From an uncultured Clostridia bacterium (GTDB lineage Bacteria > Bacillota > Clostridia > Oscillospirales > Acutalibacteraceae), in contig CALZID010000002.1 of NCBI GenBank assembly GCA_945787805.1, forward strand, positions 62,001-126,000: a stretch of DNA of 64,000 nucleotides, given 5' to 3'. Below, piece by piece: positions 50,919-62,770 of this stretch; the stretch's first letter is position 1; each line of letters opens with the position of its first letter. Position numbers and translations under genes: made by a program. The notes beneath the pieces were generated by a model, which was not told the DNA's origin, searched no databases, and worked only from the letters and a program-made list of their open reading frames with translations.

Positions 50919-50955
50919 TCCCCCACTGCATTTTTATAAATTCTATGCAGTGGGG
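50919..50955 (-). promoter_or_regulatory. Hairpin sequestering the dapF ribosome site
   Basis: Minus strand CCCCACTGCA and TGCAGTGGGG form a perfect 10-bp stem with a 15-base loop. The 3' arm continues into GGGGGA, the dapF Shine-Dalgarno. There is no T tract after it on this strand, so it looks like a translational control or RNA-stability element rather than a terminator. Confidence 0.65.
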
Positions 50956-50966
50956 ACTTATTTTAA

Positions 50967-52220
50967 TTATTCATATAAAGGATATTTCTTGCAAATTTCC
51001 GCTACGCCGTTATTGATGTAATCCTTTTGATTTTCAAAATCAGTAGCGCAAAGGTAGATAAACTCTGCAATTTTATCCATTTCTTCAACACCCAAGCCCC
51101 TTGTTGTAACCGCAGGTGTACCAAGTCTTACACCGCTTGTTACGAATGGCTTTTCAGGGTCGTTGGGAATTGCATTTTTATTTGCGGTAATATGAACTTC
51201 GTCAAGTCTGTGTTCAAGCTCTTTACCTGTAATGCCAACTGAACGAAGGTCAACAAGCATAAGGTGATTGTCAGTACCGCCCGAAACCAAGTTAATTCCA
51301 CGCTTTGTAAGACCTTCTGCCAATGCTTTTGCATTGTCGATAACTCTTTGCTGATATGCCTTGAAATCGTCGCTCAATGCTTCGCCGAAGCAAACGGCTT
51401 TGCCTGCGATGATGTGCATTAAAGGACCGCCCTGTGTACCGGGGAAAATAGCCTTGTTAAACTGCATACCGAATTCTTCGTCCTTGCAAAGAATTATGCC
51501 GCCACGGGGACCGCGAAGTGTCTTATGCGTTGTTGATGTGACAACATCAGCGAAAGGAACCGGTGACGGATGAAGACCTGCCGCTACAAGACCTGCGATA
51601 TGAGCCATATCAACCATAAAATATGCGCCAACACTATGTGCGATATTTGCCATTTTTTCAAAATCAATTGTTCTCGGATATGCAGACGCACCCGCAACAA
51701 TGAGTTTCGGCTGACATTCCTTTGCTTTCTTTTCAAAAGCGTCATAGTCAAGAAATCCGTTTTCGTCAACGCCGTACGGCACGAAATTATAGTATTTGCC
51801 CGACATATTAACAGGTGAGCCGTGAGTTAAGTGTCCGCCTTCTGCAAGGTTCATACCCATAACTGTGTCGCCGGGGTTTATGAGCGCAAAATAAACCGCC
51901 ATATTTGCCTGAGCGCCCGAATGTGGCTGAACATTTGCATAAGCCGCACCGAAAAGCTTTTTGAGTCTGTCACGGGCAATATCTTCAACAATGTCAACAT
52001 ACTGACAACCGCCGTAATATCTCTTTCCCGGATAACCCTCGGCATATTTATTTGTGAGCACACTGCCCATTGCCGCCATAACTGCGGGAGAAACAATGTT
52101 TTCACTTGCAATAAGCTCAAGATTTTCTCTCTGTCTTTTAAGTTCAAGTCCCATTGCGTCGGCAACTTCTTTATCGGTTTTTGCCACAAAACCGATTGTG
52201 TCCATAAAATCTGCGAACAT
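50967..52220 (-). CDS. glyA: Serine hydroxymethyltransferase
   Basis: 417 residues. PLP enzyme interconverting serine and glycine with tetrahydrofolate, the main one-carbon source. [57 protein letters not shown], the PLP lysine in [19 protein letters not shown], and [19 protein letters not shown] 52220 has AGGAG 8 bases upstream. It follows the RAYT gene by 18 bases and precedes dapF. Supplies one-carbon units that suit its purine-synthesis neighbour guaB. Confidence 0.97.
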   Translation of the reverse strand: MFADFMDTIGFVAKTDKEVADAMGLELKRQRENLELIASENIVSPAVMAAMGSVLTNKYAEGYPGKRYYGGCQYVDIVEDIARDRLKKLFGAAYANVQPHSGAQANMAVYFALINPGDTVMGMNLAEGGHLTHGSPVNMSGKYYNFVPYGVDENGFLDYDAFEKKAKECQPKLIVAGASAYPRTIDFEKMANIAHSVGAYFMVDMAHIAGLVAAGLHPSPVPFADVVTSTTHKTLRGPRGGIILCKDEEFGMQFNKAIFPGTQGGPLMHIIAGKAVCFGEALSDDFKAYQQRVIDNAKALAEGLTKRGINLVSGGTDNHLMLVDLRSVGITGKELEHRLDEVHITANKNAIPNDPEKPFVTSGVRLGTPAVTTRGLGVEEMDKIAEFIYLCATDFENQKDYINNGVAEICKKYPLYE

Positions 52221-52238
52221 ATTTTTTCTCCTTGTATT

Positions 52239-52663
52239 TTAATATTCCTTCAATGCATTGTATTCGATGTAGTTCCAATGATATTCAAAATCGGATTGAT
52301 TGCGAATAATGTGGTCGTAATATCCCCGTTTCCACAGTTTATAATGACAATCGTGATTTGTAAATCTTTTCAATGCTGAAATGATATTGGATATTGTAGG
52401 GGCTGACGACCTCGGCAGCCCGTAATTGTCTATCAAAATCAACAAGTGAATATGATTTGGCATTATTATATAGTTTTCAACAATCTTTCCATATGGTTTA
52501 AGGATAATCTTTTTCGGGGCGCCGAGGTCGTCGCCCCCTACAATTTTTGAAAGCAAGTTTTTACGCTTATCTGTGCAAATTGTTATGAAATAACATCCGT
52601 TACTGCTGTAATCATACCCTTGCAATCTGATATTTTTTCTTTTTGGAGCTGTTGAATCATCCA

Positions 52664-52664
<1 letters not shown>
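52239..52664 (-). CDS. RAYT (REP-associated Y1 transposase-like) protein, copy 2, internally deleted
   Basis: 141 residues. Transposase_17/Y1 family signature: RLQGYDYSSNGCYFITICTDKRKNLL, HUH motif MPNHIHLLIL, and C-terminal KLWKRGYYDHIIRN with the expected catalytic Tyr, then ...YIEYNALKEY. It lacks 16 residues present in copy 1 just before the HUH motif; the join is at a repeated GTTGAAAA, so the deletion kept frame. Two segments of the protein (VGGDDLGAPKK and YGLPRSSAPTIS) are encoded by inverted arms 52396-52422 and 52515-52541. ATG 52664 overlaps the guaB stop by one base (TAATG), giving translational coupling. Activity doubtful. Confidence 0.85.
52396..52541. repeat. In-frame palindrome inside RAYT copy 2
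   Basis: GTAGGGGCTGACGACCTCGG (52396 onward) and its near-complement CCGAGGTCGTCGCCCCCTAC (ending 52541) lie in inverted orientation about 90 bases apart, within the coding frame. Same arrangement at 48533-48726 in copy 1, with a longer middle. Looks like a GC-rich REP-type palindrome domesticated into the gene. Confidence 0.82.
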
Positions 52665-55377
<2,713 letters not shown>

Positions 55378-55401
55378 AAATGCCTCCTATAAAGATTATT
55401 A

Positions 55402-56640
55402 TCAATAATCAGTAACTCTAATAAGAGATTTGATACTAATTGAAGAAATACTGTTAAGCTTTTCTGTAAGCTCACCCTCTGCCATGGCAGATGTGACAAA
55501 TGCCAATTCGTTTGATTTACACCCTGCAAATTCAAGCACCTGCACCTTGCCGATTGTTGCAACAACATCTTGCAAAGCGTTGGCTTTATCGGTTACTTCT
55601 GCACGGATATAAAGGGGATTTGAAGCCTTTTTGTAATCGACAACATAATTTTCTTCTGCTTCACCCCAACCGAGAGGCTTCTTTCTGCCCATATTTCTTG
55701 CGCAGTCGATAACATCGGCTACAACCGCAGATGCTGTGGGGAGTTTGCCGGCGCCCTTGCCGTAGAACACAACATCACCCGTTGCGTCACCGCGGACAAG
55801 AATTGCATTGAAAACATCGTTTACCGACGCTAACTGACTGCCGTCCATAACAATTGCGGGAGAAACGATTGCGAAGATTTTACCGTCATCCATTCTCTTT
55901 GCGCGGCCCAAAAGCTTAATCACACCGCCGAATGCGCCGATATATGCCACATCATCAAGGGTGATTTTTGTAATTCCCTCTGTGTAAACCGACTCAGGAT
56001 AAACATGCTTACCGAAGCAAAGAGATGCAAGAATACAAATTTTTCTGCAAGCGTCGTGACCTTCAACATCGGCTGTCGGGTCTTTTTCAGCATAGCCGTT
56101 ATCTTGTGCAAGCTTAAGCGCATCTTCAAAGCTCATATTCTTTTCAATCATCATTGTAAGAATAAAGTTTGTTGTTCCGTTTAATATACCTGCGATTTCG
56201 TCAATCTCGTTGGCTGCAAGACATTGTGAAATGGGGCGGATAATGGGAATTCCGCCGCCGACCGATGCTTCAAACAAGAAATTCACATTGTTTTCGGCGG
56301 CAAACTGCAAAAGCTCATACCCCTTTGCCGCAACAAGCTCTTTGTTTGATGTAACAACGCTTTTGCCGGCTTTAAGGCAGGATGAAACGAACTCATAGGC
56401 CGGGTGAAGCCCACCCATTGTTTCAACAACAATTTTAACATCATCGTCATTTAAAATAGTGTTGAAATCCTTAATCATTTTGCTTTCGTGGGGGTCCCCC
56501 GGAAAATCTCTCAAATCAAGAATGTATTTAACTTCCAATTCATTTTGTGTGCTTCTTTTAACGATACTGTCATGGTTTTTTGTTAATACTTCAACTACAC
56601 CCGAGCCGACTGTACCGTATCCCATTACTGCAACATACAT
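55402..56640 (-). CDS. hom: Homoserine dehydrogenase
   Basis: 412 residues. Reduces aspartate semialdehyde to homoserine for threonine and methionine. Rossmann motif VAVMGYGTVGSGVVEVL at the N-terminus, ETMGGLHPAYEFVSSCLKAGKSVVTSNKELVA, catalytic-domain EASVGGGIPIIRPI, ILNGTTNFILTMM and GYAEKDPTADVEGHDACRK with the catalytic lysines. The C-terminal ~70 residues are an ACT-like regulatory domain (PLYIRAEVTDKANALQDVVATIGKV). AGGACG lies rather far (about 10-12 bases) from the ATG. It leads the leftward run hom-lysC-guaB-glyA-dapF-dapL. In its 182-base upstream region I saw no leader riboswitch. Confidence 0.97.
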   Translation of the reverse strand: MYVAVMGYGTVGSGVVEVLTKNHDSIVKRSTQNELEVKYILDLRDFPGDPHESKMIKDFNTILNDDDVKIVVETMGGLHPAYEFVSSCLKAGKSVVTSNKELVAAKGYELLQFAAENNVNFLFEASVGGGIPIIRPISQCLAANEIDEIAGILNGTTNFILTMMIEKNMSFEDALKLAQDNGYAEKDPTADVEGHDACRKICILASLCFGKHVYPESVYTEGITKITLDDVAYIGAFGGVIKLLGRAKRMDDGKIFAIVSPAIVMDGSQLASVNDVFNAILVRGDATGDVVFYGKGAGKLPTASAVVADVIDCARNMGRKKPLGWGEAEENYVVDYKKASNPLYIRAEVTDKANALQDVVATIGKVQVLEFAGCKSNELAFVTSAMAEGELTEKLNSISSISIKSLIRVTDY

Positions 56641-56822
56641 TTAAAATTCACGTCCTAACTGTGAAAACATTTTCTAAAAAAGGTTATAATCAAGCATTAT
56701 AAAAAATACTTTTTAATATTCTATCACAAAACCCTTAGAGAATAAAGGGGCAATATACAATAATATATAAAGAAAATTTGAAAGATTTTTAGAAAAATTT
56801 ACATATTTTTCACAGTTTCTGA

Positions 56823-56851
56823 TTGTATATTACAGTAAAATGGTTTATTAT
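56823..56851 (+). promoter_or_regulatory. Promoter of the AI-2E-family permease gene
   Basis: TTGTAT (56823-56828), 17-base spacer, TATTAT (56846-56851). Confidence 0.6.
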
Positions 56852-56882
56852 ATTGTTAATACTATTTTTTGAGGAGTTCTAT

Positions 56883-58061
56883 ATGACGGGAATTGAAAAG
56901 AAAAAGAATTTTATTATCAGTGTTCTTCACGGAGCAATCGTTCTCGCTTTATTCTATGCGTTTTTTAAATATGCGTTCGGCTTGTTATTGCCTTTTATTG
57001 TAGCAATGCTTGTTGCAATGCTTTTGCAAAAGCCGATAAACTTTATCTGCAATAAAACACCTTTAAAGCGGGGAATCGTTTCGGTTTTTCTGGTTATCAT
57101 TTGCTCTCTTGTCATTCTTTTCGTAATCAGTATGGTTTTTGTCTGGATTGGCACGGAGCTAAAAGGCTTTTTCCAATATCTTATGATTCAGTTAGAAGAT
57201 ATTCCCGCTTTTATTGTGAAAATTGAAGTTGCACTGACAAATGCACTTTCTTTTTTGCCCGACAAGATTGAAAATACGGTTACTTCGTTCATCAGCGAAA
57301 AGCTTAACGGAATTTTAAATCCGCCGAATAACCCGAATTCATCAGCGTCAGGCTTTGACATTTCAACTCTTGCAACGCCTCTTATAGGGATTCTTGATAC
57401 TGCAAAACAAATTCCCACTACGCTCGTTTCAATTGTAATCGCCGTTGTTACCTGCTGCTTTATGTCATCTGACTTTAAAACCGTAAAAAAAGTATTTCTC
57501 AGCTTTTTTAAAGACGAAACGAGAGAAAAAGTTGTCAGAGCAAAGCATCTTTTATTTCCCGCTCTCGGCAAAATGGTAAAGGCTTATGCGCTCATAATCA
57601 CAATTACTTTTACAGAGCTTTCTCTGGGACTTTTCGTTCTTCAGCTTATAGGTATCTATGAAAGCGGCTATATTTTCATAATTGCCGGCATTACCGCTCT
57701 CATTGATATTGTTCCTGTTTTGGGCACGGGAACGGTGCTGGTTCCCTGGGCTTTATATTCACTTTTTACGGGAAATATTCCGCTTGCCATCGGCATAATT
57801 ATTATGTATGTTTGCATAACGGTTATAAGACAGATTATTGAGCCGAAGCTTGTTGCGGCACAACTCGGTATTCCGCCTTTTGCAACAATTATGGCTATGT
57901 ATATCGGCTCAAGAATTTTTGGCTTTATCGGACTTTTTCTTCTCCCCATCACAATTGTTATGGTTAAAATGCTCAACGACGAAGGCATTATTCATGTGTT
58001 CCATAAGGTTGAAGAAGAAACTCCCGTCGCCGTAGAAACAACAGAAAAAAAGGAAGAATAA
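56883..58061 (+). CDS. AI-2E family (PF01594) membrane transporter
   Basis: 392 residues from ATG 56883 (GAGGAG 6 bases ahead; the longer frame begins in the promoter). Seven to eight TM helices in the family pattern. Two N-terminal helices include FGLLLPFIVAMLVAMLLQKPINFI; a soluble loop contains Pro/Asn-rich NPPNNPNSSAS; the C-terminal half has GITALIDIVPVLGTGTVLVPWALYSLFTG and VRQIIEPKLVAAQLGIPPFATIMAMYIGSRIFG. Members export AI-2 or act as Na+/H+ antiporters; the assignment to a substrate is not possible. The C-terminus is Glu/Thr-rich. A phosphatase gene follows after 1 base. Confidence 0.92.
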   Translation: MTGIEKKKNFIISVLHGAIVLALFYAFFKYAFGLLLPFIVAMLVAMLLQKPINFICNKTPLKRGIVSVFLVIICSLVILFVISMVFVWIGTELKGFFQYLMIQLEDIPAFIVKIEVALTNALSFLPDKIENTVTSFISEKLNGILNPPNNPNSSASGFDISTLATPLIGILDTAKQIPTTLVSIVIAVVTCCFMSSDFKTVKKVFLSFFKDETREKVVRAKHLLFPALGKMVKAYALIITITFTELSLGLFVLQLIGIYESGYIFIIAGITALIDIVPVLGTGTVLVPWALYSLFTGNIPLAIGIIIMYVCITVIRQIIEPKLVAAQLGIPPFATIMAMYIGSRIFGFIGLFLLPITIVMVKMLNDEGIIHVFHKVEEETPVAVETTEKKEE

Positions 58062-58062
58062 T

Positions 58063-58782
58063 ATGATTGATATTCACAATCACATACTTTTTGATATTGA
58101 CGACGGTGCAGACGACCTTGACACCTGTGTGGAAATGTGTATTGACGCTTATAAAAACGGATACACCGCAGTAGCCGTTACTCCGCACTTTTTTAAATAT
58201 GACAGACTTGAAGCCTTTGTTGAAGAACGGGACGAAAAAGTCAGTATTCTTCGTGAAATTCTCAAAAACGAAGAAATAGAGCTTTTAGTATTTAAGGGTG
58301 CCGAGCTTTTTCTTTCGGACGAGATTTTTGATGCGGAAAATTTAGACGCACTCACAATAAACCGTTCAAGATATATGCTCTGTGAGTTTCCGTTAGGCCC
58401 TTTTGATGTTGAAAAAGCTCCGCTTTGGATTGACGAGCTTTTGGACCGTGGCTATACCCCCGTTATCGCTCACCCCGAACGGTATATTGAGCTTCACCGC
58501 AATTTTCACATTATTGACGAGCTAATTGACCGTGATGTAATATTTCAAGTAAACATTGACAGTCTTACGGGTAAAAACGGCGAAGAACCGCAAGAAATGG
58601 CGATTGATATGGTAATGAGAAAAATTGCCAAGCTTATTGCCACCGACGCTCACGATTTAAGATACAGACATACAAGAATTAAAGAAAAGTTAGCAGAGCT
58701 GCCCGATGTTATTACCGAAGAAATGATTGAAGAATGTATGCAAATTAACCCTGATAAAATTTTGAAAAATCAAGAGATATAA
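58063..58782 (+). CDS. PHP-domain tyrosine phosphatase (CpsB/YwqE type)
   Basis: 239 residues. Manganese-dependent PHP-fold phosphatase. Metal ligands visible in MIDIHNHILFDIDDGADD (HxH and Asp), VTPHFF, KGAELFL, IAHPERYI and ATDAHDLRYRHT. The CpsB/YwqE group dephosphorylates bacterial tyrosine kinases that control capsule and exopolysaccharide export. No kinase or polysaccharide cluster is adjacent, though galU lies 10 kb away. Start one base after the permease stop with AAGGAAG as its ribosome site. Ends 3 bases before the repeat element. Confidence 0.93.
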   Translation: MIDIHNHILFDIDDGADDLDTCVEMCIDAYKNGYTAVAVTPHFFKYDRLEAFVEERDEKVSILREILKNEEIELLVFKGAELFLSDEIFDAENLDALTINRSRYMLCEFPLGPFDVEKAPLWIDELLDRGYTPVIAHPERYIELHRNFHIIDELIDRDVIFQVNIDSLTGKNGEEPQEMAIDMVMRKIAKLIATDAHDLRYRHTRIKEKLAELPDVITEEMIEECMQINPDKILKNQEI

Positions 58783-58785
58783 ACA

Positions 58786-58822
58786 GTGGCTGTAAAAAAA
58801 CGAAAGTTTTTTTACAGCCACT
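58786..58822. terminator. Hairpin at the edge of repeat copy 2
   Basis: CAGTGGCTGTAAAAAAAC and GTTTTTTTACAGCCACTG with loop GAAA; near-perfect and T-rich in the 3' arm. Probable terminator of the permease-phosphatase pair. Confidence 0.8.
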
Positions 58823-59075
58823 GTTTTGGGGTTAGGAAAAAATGCGTAGAATGGACAAACTGAGCGATAACAAGGCTTTTGCCTTGTTATCGGTTACCCG
58901 ACGGCGTACAAAGGTACGCCGAGAGGCGAAGTTTGTTCATAGCATAAAACATTATTTTTTATCTGTTTTTTGTTTTTTATTACTTTTATTTGATTAAATG
59001 CTGTTTTGGGGTATTAAAAAACCTTTATATATGGTGTTTTATGCAGTCTACACTTTTTTTACGACCCCATTTTTA
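58786..59075. repeat. ~290-base structured repeat, copy 2 (inverted)
   Basis: Reverse-complement partner of 48204-48493. Plus-strand order: GTGGCTGTAAAAAAAC hairpin, GGGGTTAGG end, GACAAACT-closed module with GATAACAAGGC-TTTT-GCCTTGTTATC and GGCGTAC-AAAG-GTACGCC hairpins, GCATAAAACA...TGTTTTATGC stem, end CGACCCCATTTT. The two ends (GGGGTTAGGAAAAAATGCGTAGA and its partner) form an imperfect ~26-base terminal inverted repeat. The far end supplies the stop codon of the esterase gene (59073-59075). Confidence 0.93.
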
Positions 59076-59978
59076 TAGTTTCATTTTGATTTTTCCTTTA
59101 AAAAACTCCGCAATTTCAGTGTTTGCCAAGTCCCCCGGCTCTGAAAACGGATTTATGACATTGAAAACATGACCTAAATATTTACCGTTGTCTTTTTCTT
59201 GAAAATAGTGTAATTTACATTCAACTCCGTTTTTTTCGAGAATATCTTTTAATTTATATGACTGCTTTTTTAGAAAATCGTTAGTTGCGGTATTGATATA
59301 AAACGGCGGAAAATCTTTTGAGATAAGCTCTTTGACATTCAGATATTTTTTGAATTTACTCTTTCTCCAATTCTCACCTAAAAGAACGGGTACATTCACA
59401 TTCATAAGAAAATTCGGGCTCAACAAATCAACGGCGGGGCAGATTGCCGCAACCGCACCGAAATCAAATCCGCAATATTCAACGCCGAAATCCTTTTGCA
59501 TATCTTCATTTAGGTTTACGGCAGTTGTGACGCAAGCGAAATGACCGCCCGCCGAGTCCCCGGCAAGAAAGATATTATCGGTGTCGGCAGGATAGTTTTT
59601 CAAATTCTCATTGAGCCATTTAAGAGAAGCAAAAATATCACGAATTTGGTCGTCGAAAAGCACATCACCTGCAAGACGATAGTTTATTGAGGCCACCAAA
59701 AATCCCTTTAACGCTAACTTCATATTGAAATATTTGTTGATTTCTTTGTAGCCGTACATCCAGCCGCCGCCGTGAATATCAATTATCACGGGAAGTTTTT
59801 CCGTTACTCCTTCGGGATAATAAATGTCGAGCAAATGAGCCTTTTCACCGTCGTCAATATAGGGAATATTAAGATGCTGTGTCAGTCCTTTCGGCTCTGT
59901 TTGTGATGCAATTCTTTTTGCGTCGTTTATTGCACAATTTGCCCAGTTTTTATCAAGAATCGGTTTAAAAATATACAT
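59073..59978 (-). CDS. Alpha/beta hydrolase, HSL-type esterase
   Basis: 301 residues. Oxyanion-hole motif DIHGGGWMYGYKEI at ~88, nucleophile elbow FLAGDSAGGHFAC with catalytic Ser ~157, plausible catalytic Asp in FYINTATNDFLKKQ and His in YLGHVFNVINPFSEP. Features match the hormone-sensitive-lipase/BD-FAE-like family acting on small acyl esters, for example acetylated sugars. No signal peptide. AAGGAG precedes ATG 59978. Its last codons and stop are at the boundary of the repeat element, so the C-terminus may have been altered by insertion. Probably transcribed with the genes upstream (recG side). Confidence 0.92.
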   Translation of the reverse strand: MYIFKPILDKNWANCAINDAKRIASQTEPKGLTQHLNIPYIDDGEKAHLLDIYYPEGVTEKLPVIIDIHGGGWMYGYKEINKYFNMKLALKGFLVASINYRLAGDVLFDDQIRDIFASLKWLNENLKNYPADTDNIFLAGDSAGGHFACVTTAVNLNEDMQKDFGVEYCGFDFGAVAAICPAVDLLSPNFLMNVNVPVLLGENWRKSKFKKYLNVKELISKDFPPFYINTATNDFLKKQSYKLKDILEKNGVECKLHYFQEKDNGKYLGHVFNVINPFSEPGDLANTEIAEFFKGKIKMKL

Positions 59979-59994
59979 TCTAAACTCTCCTTTT

Positions 59995-60657
59995 TTACGG
60001 GTGTGGATTACCCTTTCGATATGCTTCCATTATGTCTTTGAAAACTTCGCCGTTTGAAGGCGGTGTCCAGGTAATTGCGTCTGCACCCGCTTTTATTGTT
60101 GCTCTGATGCTGTCATCATTAGGTCCGCCCGTTGCCATAATTGGTACATCGGGATATTTTTCACGGATTTTTGCCACGAGCTCGGGCGTTCTTGCTGCCG
60201 CTGATACATTGAGAATTTGTGCGCCGGCTTTTATTCTTGCACCGATATCGTCATCGTCCTTAACAACCGTTACAACCACGGGAATATCAATAACTTTAAC
60301 AACCTCGCTTATGCTCTCGTTTGATGTGGGAGCATTGACGACAACCCCCGTTGCACCCTGATATTCGGCGTGTCTTGCCAGATTTACAACCCGTTCGCCC
60401 TTTGTGAGTCCGCCGCCCACACCCACAAAAACAGGACAGTCCGCCGCCATCATAACCGCTTGAGTTATAACAGGCTGGGGTGTAAAGGGATAAACCGCAA
60501 TGACCGCATCTGCATTACTGTTTCTGATAATGCTGACATCCGTTGAAAAAATTATGGATTTAATTCTTCTGCCGAAAAGCTTTATCCCTTTGCAATCATA
60601 AATCGACTCGGGAATATTGATACGGAAATCTCTTAAATAGCCTTTAACCTCATTCAT
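59995..60657 (-). CDS. TIM-barrel phosphate-binding protein of unknown function
   Basis: 220 residues from ATG 60657 (GGAAGGG about 10 bases ahead). Repeated beta/alpha units (DAVIAVYPFTPQPVITQAVMMA, CPVFVGVGGGLTKGERVVNLARHAEYQGATGVVVNAP, IPVVVTVVKDDDDIGARIKAGAQILNVSAA) and a C-terminal phosphate-binding pattern VPIMATGGPNDDSIRATIKAGADAITWTPP. It resembles KDPG-aldolase/ThiG-like barrels and is commonly annotated vaguely as hydrolase in Clostridia; I cannot assign a substrate. Lies 16 bases upstream of the esterase and 49 bases after recG, same strand. Confidence 0.75.
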   Translation of the reverse strand: MNEVKGYLRDFRINIPESIYDCKGIKLFGRRIKSIIFSTDVSIIRNSNADAVIAVYPFTPQPVITQAVMMAADCPVFVGVGGGLTKGERVVNLARHAEYQGATGVVVNAPTSNESISEVVKVIDIPVVVTVVKDDDDIGARIKAGAQILNVSAAARTPELVAKIREKYPDVPIMATGGPNDDSIRATIKAGADAITWTPPSNGEVFKDIMEAYRKGNPHP

Positions 60658-60706
60658 ATTTTTTGTCCCTTCCATAATTTGATTTTACCATCCCAACTCA
60701 ACCTTT

Positions 60707-62758
60707 TTATATTGTGTTCGCAGTGTTTGCCACTTGCAAGCTGTAAATTTTCTTTGCAACCTGTTTGCCGAGTTTCTTGTGCTCTTCTTTTTGGAAATCC
60801 TTATCGGTTGCCATAATTTCTTTTGCAAATTCCTGCGTCTGCATCAAAATTTTTGTGTCAGTCATAATATCGGCTATGCGAAGCTTCGGTAGTCCGTGCT
60901 GACGGGTACCGAAAAAGTCACCGGGACCTCGAAGCTTCAAATCTTCATCGGCAATTTTAAATCCGTCGGTAGTTTCGCACATAATTTTCATTCGTGCGGC
61001 TGCTTCTTCGCCCGTTGCGTCCGTCACCAAAACACAGGTTGATTTCGCTTTGCCCCTACCGACACGGCCACGAAGCTGATGAAGCTGAGAAAGACCGAAA
61101 CGCTCGGCATTTTCGATTACCATTATAACCGCATTTGGCACATCAACACCGACTTCAATAACCACGGTTGAAATTAAAAGCTGAATTTCGCCGTTTTTGA
61201 ATTTCAGCATTATTTCGTCCTTCTTTTTAGGGCTCATTTTACCGTGCAAAAGGTCGATTTTGTAATTCTTAAAGGGTATTTGTGCTTTTTTAAAATATTC
61301 TTCAACCGATAAAACGCCCTGCACCAATTCGCTTTCTTCAACTAATGGGCAAACAATATATGCCTGATAGCCTTGGTCAAGATGCTTTCTTATGAATTCA
61401 AACATTCCCCCACGCTTTGAAGACTTAACCGCAAAGGTGTCGATTTTTTGTCTGCCCGGCGGCAGCTCGTCAAGAATTGACACATTCAAATCCCCGAATA
61501 GAATGAGCGCCAATGTTCTGGGAATAGGAGTTGCCGACATAACAAAAACATGGGGATTTTCACCCTTACTGCAAAGTCCCGTTCTTTGTTTTACGCCGAA
61601 ACGGTGTTGCTCGTCGGTAATAACCAACCCGAGATTTTTGAATTCTACATCGTCCTGAATAAGTGCGTGAGTGCCGATAATTAAATCTGTTTCACCGTTT
61701 TTAAGCCGTTCTTTTATTTCTCTCTTTTCTTTTGCTTTTGTACTGCCCGTCAGCAGCTCGCAACGGATACCCGTATTATTAAAAAGCGTTGAAAATGTTT
61801 CAAAATGTTGAGTCGCCAGCACTTCGGTGGGAGCCATTAGCGCTGATTGCAGTGAATTCTTCGCAACGGAATAAACAATTGCCGCCGCAACCGCAGTTTT
61901 ACCGCTACCCACATCACCCTGTAAAAGCCTGTTCATCTGCTTTCCGCTCTGCATATCAAGAATTGCTTCGCTGACTGCTCTTTTCTGTGCATTGGTCGGT
62001 GAAAACGGTAAAAGTGAGAAAAACTCGTCAGTATAGTCTTTATTTATAATATTGTTTGTTTTTACAACGGAATTGTCGTTTTTAAGAGTGAGCAAGCTCA
62101 ACTGTAAAATAAACAATTCGTCAAAAATCAGGCGGTTTCGTGCATTTTGCAAATCTTCATCATTTTTAGGAAAATGAATGTTTCTGATGGCAGTATCCAA
62201 AGACACTAAACTGAATTTATCTAAAATATACTGTGGTAAATAGTCGGGAATTTCGTTAATGTTTTCAAGGGCAAGCTTCACTGCCGACTGAATTTGCCTT
62301 GATGTAATATTCTTGTTTTGCGGGTAAATCGGCCTGACTTCAACGCTTTCGGTTGATTTTATGAACATCGGGGCTATCATTTCACGAGCCGCAAATTTGC
62401 CCAAAGTAATTTTGCCGTAGAAAAGATATTCTTCACCGGTTTTCAGCATTTTATCAATATATTTATTGTTGAAAAATGTTACCGAAACTGCATCGTCACC
62501 GTCTGTTACAGTACCCTTTGCAATTAACATTCCGCCACGCACACGCTCGTTTTTAAGGGGAAAAATAAGCCTACCCTTTATGCACACATTTTCACCCATT
62601 ACACATTGAGAAATGGGGACGATCTTGCTCCAATCTTCATAGGCTCTGGGGTAAAAACGCAAAAGCTCTCCGACTGTTGACACACCAAGAGAGCGAAAGC
62701 CCTTTGCTCGGGTTTCGCCGACGCCCTTGATATATTTAATATCGTCGGAGAACTTCAT
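60707..62758 (-). CDS. recG: ATP-dependent DNA helicase RecG
   Basis: 683 residues. Remodels stalled forks and Holliday junctions. N-terminal wedge (OB-fold) domain with IKGVGETRAKGFRSLGV, then helicase motifs: I LQGDVGSGKTAVAAA, Ia LMAPTEVLATQHFET, II VITDEQHRFGV (DEQH), III MSATPIPRTLAL, IV-VI with LLHGKMSPKKKDEIM, STTVIEVGVDVPNA-type ISTVVIEVGVDVPNAV and QLHQLRGRVGRG. The C-terminal TRG motif region reads LKLRGPGDFFGTRQHGLP. Full length. AGAGGT precedes the ATG. The truncated peptide-binding protein gene ends 12 bases upstream. Confidence 0.97.
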   Translation of the reverse strand: MKFSDDIKYIKGVGETRAKGFRSLGVSTVGELLRFYPRAYEDWSKIVPISQCVMGENVCIKGRLIFPLKNERVRGGMLIAKGTVTDGDDAVSVTFFNNKYIDKMLKTGEEYLFYGKITLGKFAAREMIAPMFIKSTESVEVRPIYPQNKNITSRQIQSAVKLALENINEIPDYLPQYILDKFSLVSLDTAIRNIHFPKNDEDLQNARNRLIFDELFILQLSLLTLKNDNSVVKTNNIINKDYTDEFFSLLPFSPTNAQKRAVSEAILDMQSGKQMNRLLQGDVGSGKTAVAAAIVYSVAKNSLQSALMAPTEVLATQHFETFSTLFNNTGIRCELLTGSTKAKEKREIKERLKNGETDLIIGTHALIQDDVEFKNLGLVITDEQHRFGVKQRTGLCSKGENPHVFVMSATPIPRTLALILFGDLNVSILDELPPGRQKIDTFAVKSSKRGGMFEFIRKHLDQGYQAYIVCPLVEESELVQGVLSVEEYFKKAQIPFKNYKIDLLHGKMSPKKKDEIMLKFKNGEIQLLISTVVIEVGVDVPNAVIMVIENAERFGLSQLHQLRGRVGRGKAKSTCVLVTDATGEEAAARMKIMCETTDGFKIADEDLKLRGPGDFFGTRQHGLPKLRIADIMTDTKILMQTQEFAKEIMATDKDFQKEEHKKLGKQVAKKIYSLQVANTANTI

Positions 62759-62770
62759 TTTTCTTACCTC

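Noticed and set aside
50919-50955. Rho-independent terminator after glyA
   Set aside because: On the transcribed (minus) strand no T tract follows the stem; instead the stem holds the dapF ribosome site.
56641-56822. Possible lysine or threonine riboswitch upstream of hom/lysC
   Set aside because: The region is AT-rich without the long conserved helices of the lysine riboswitch and without a leader peptide or terminator.
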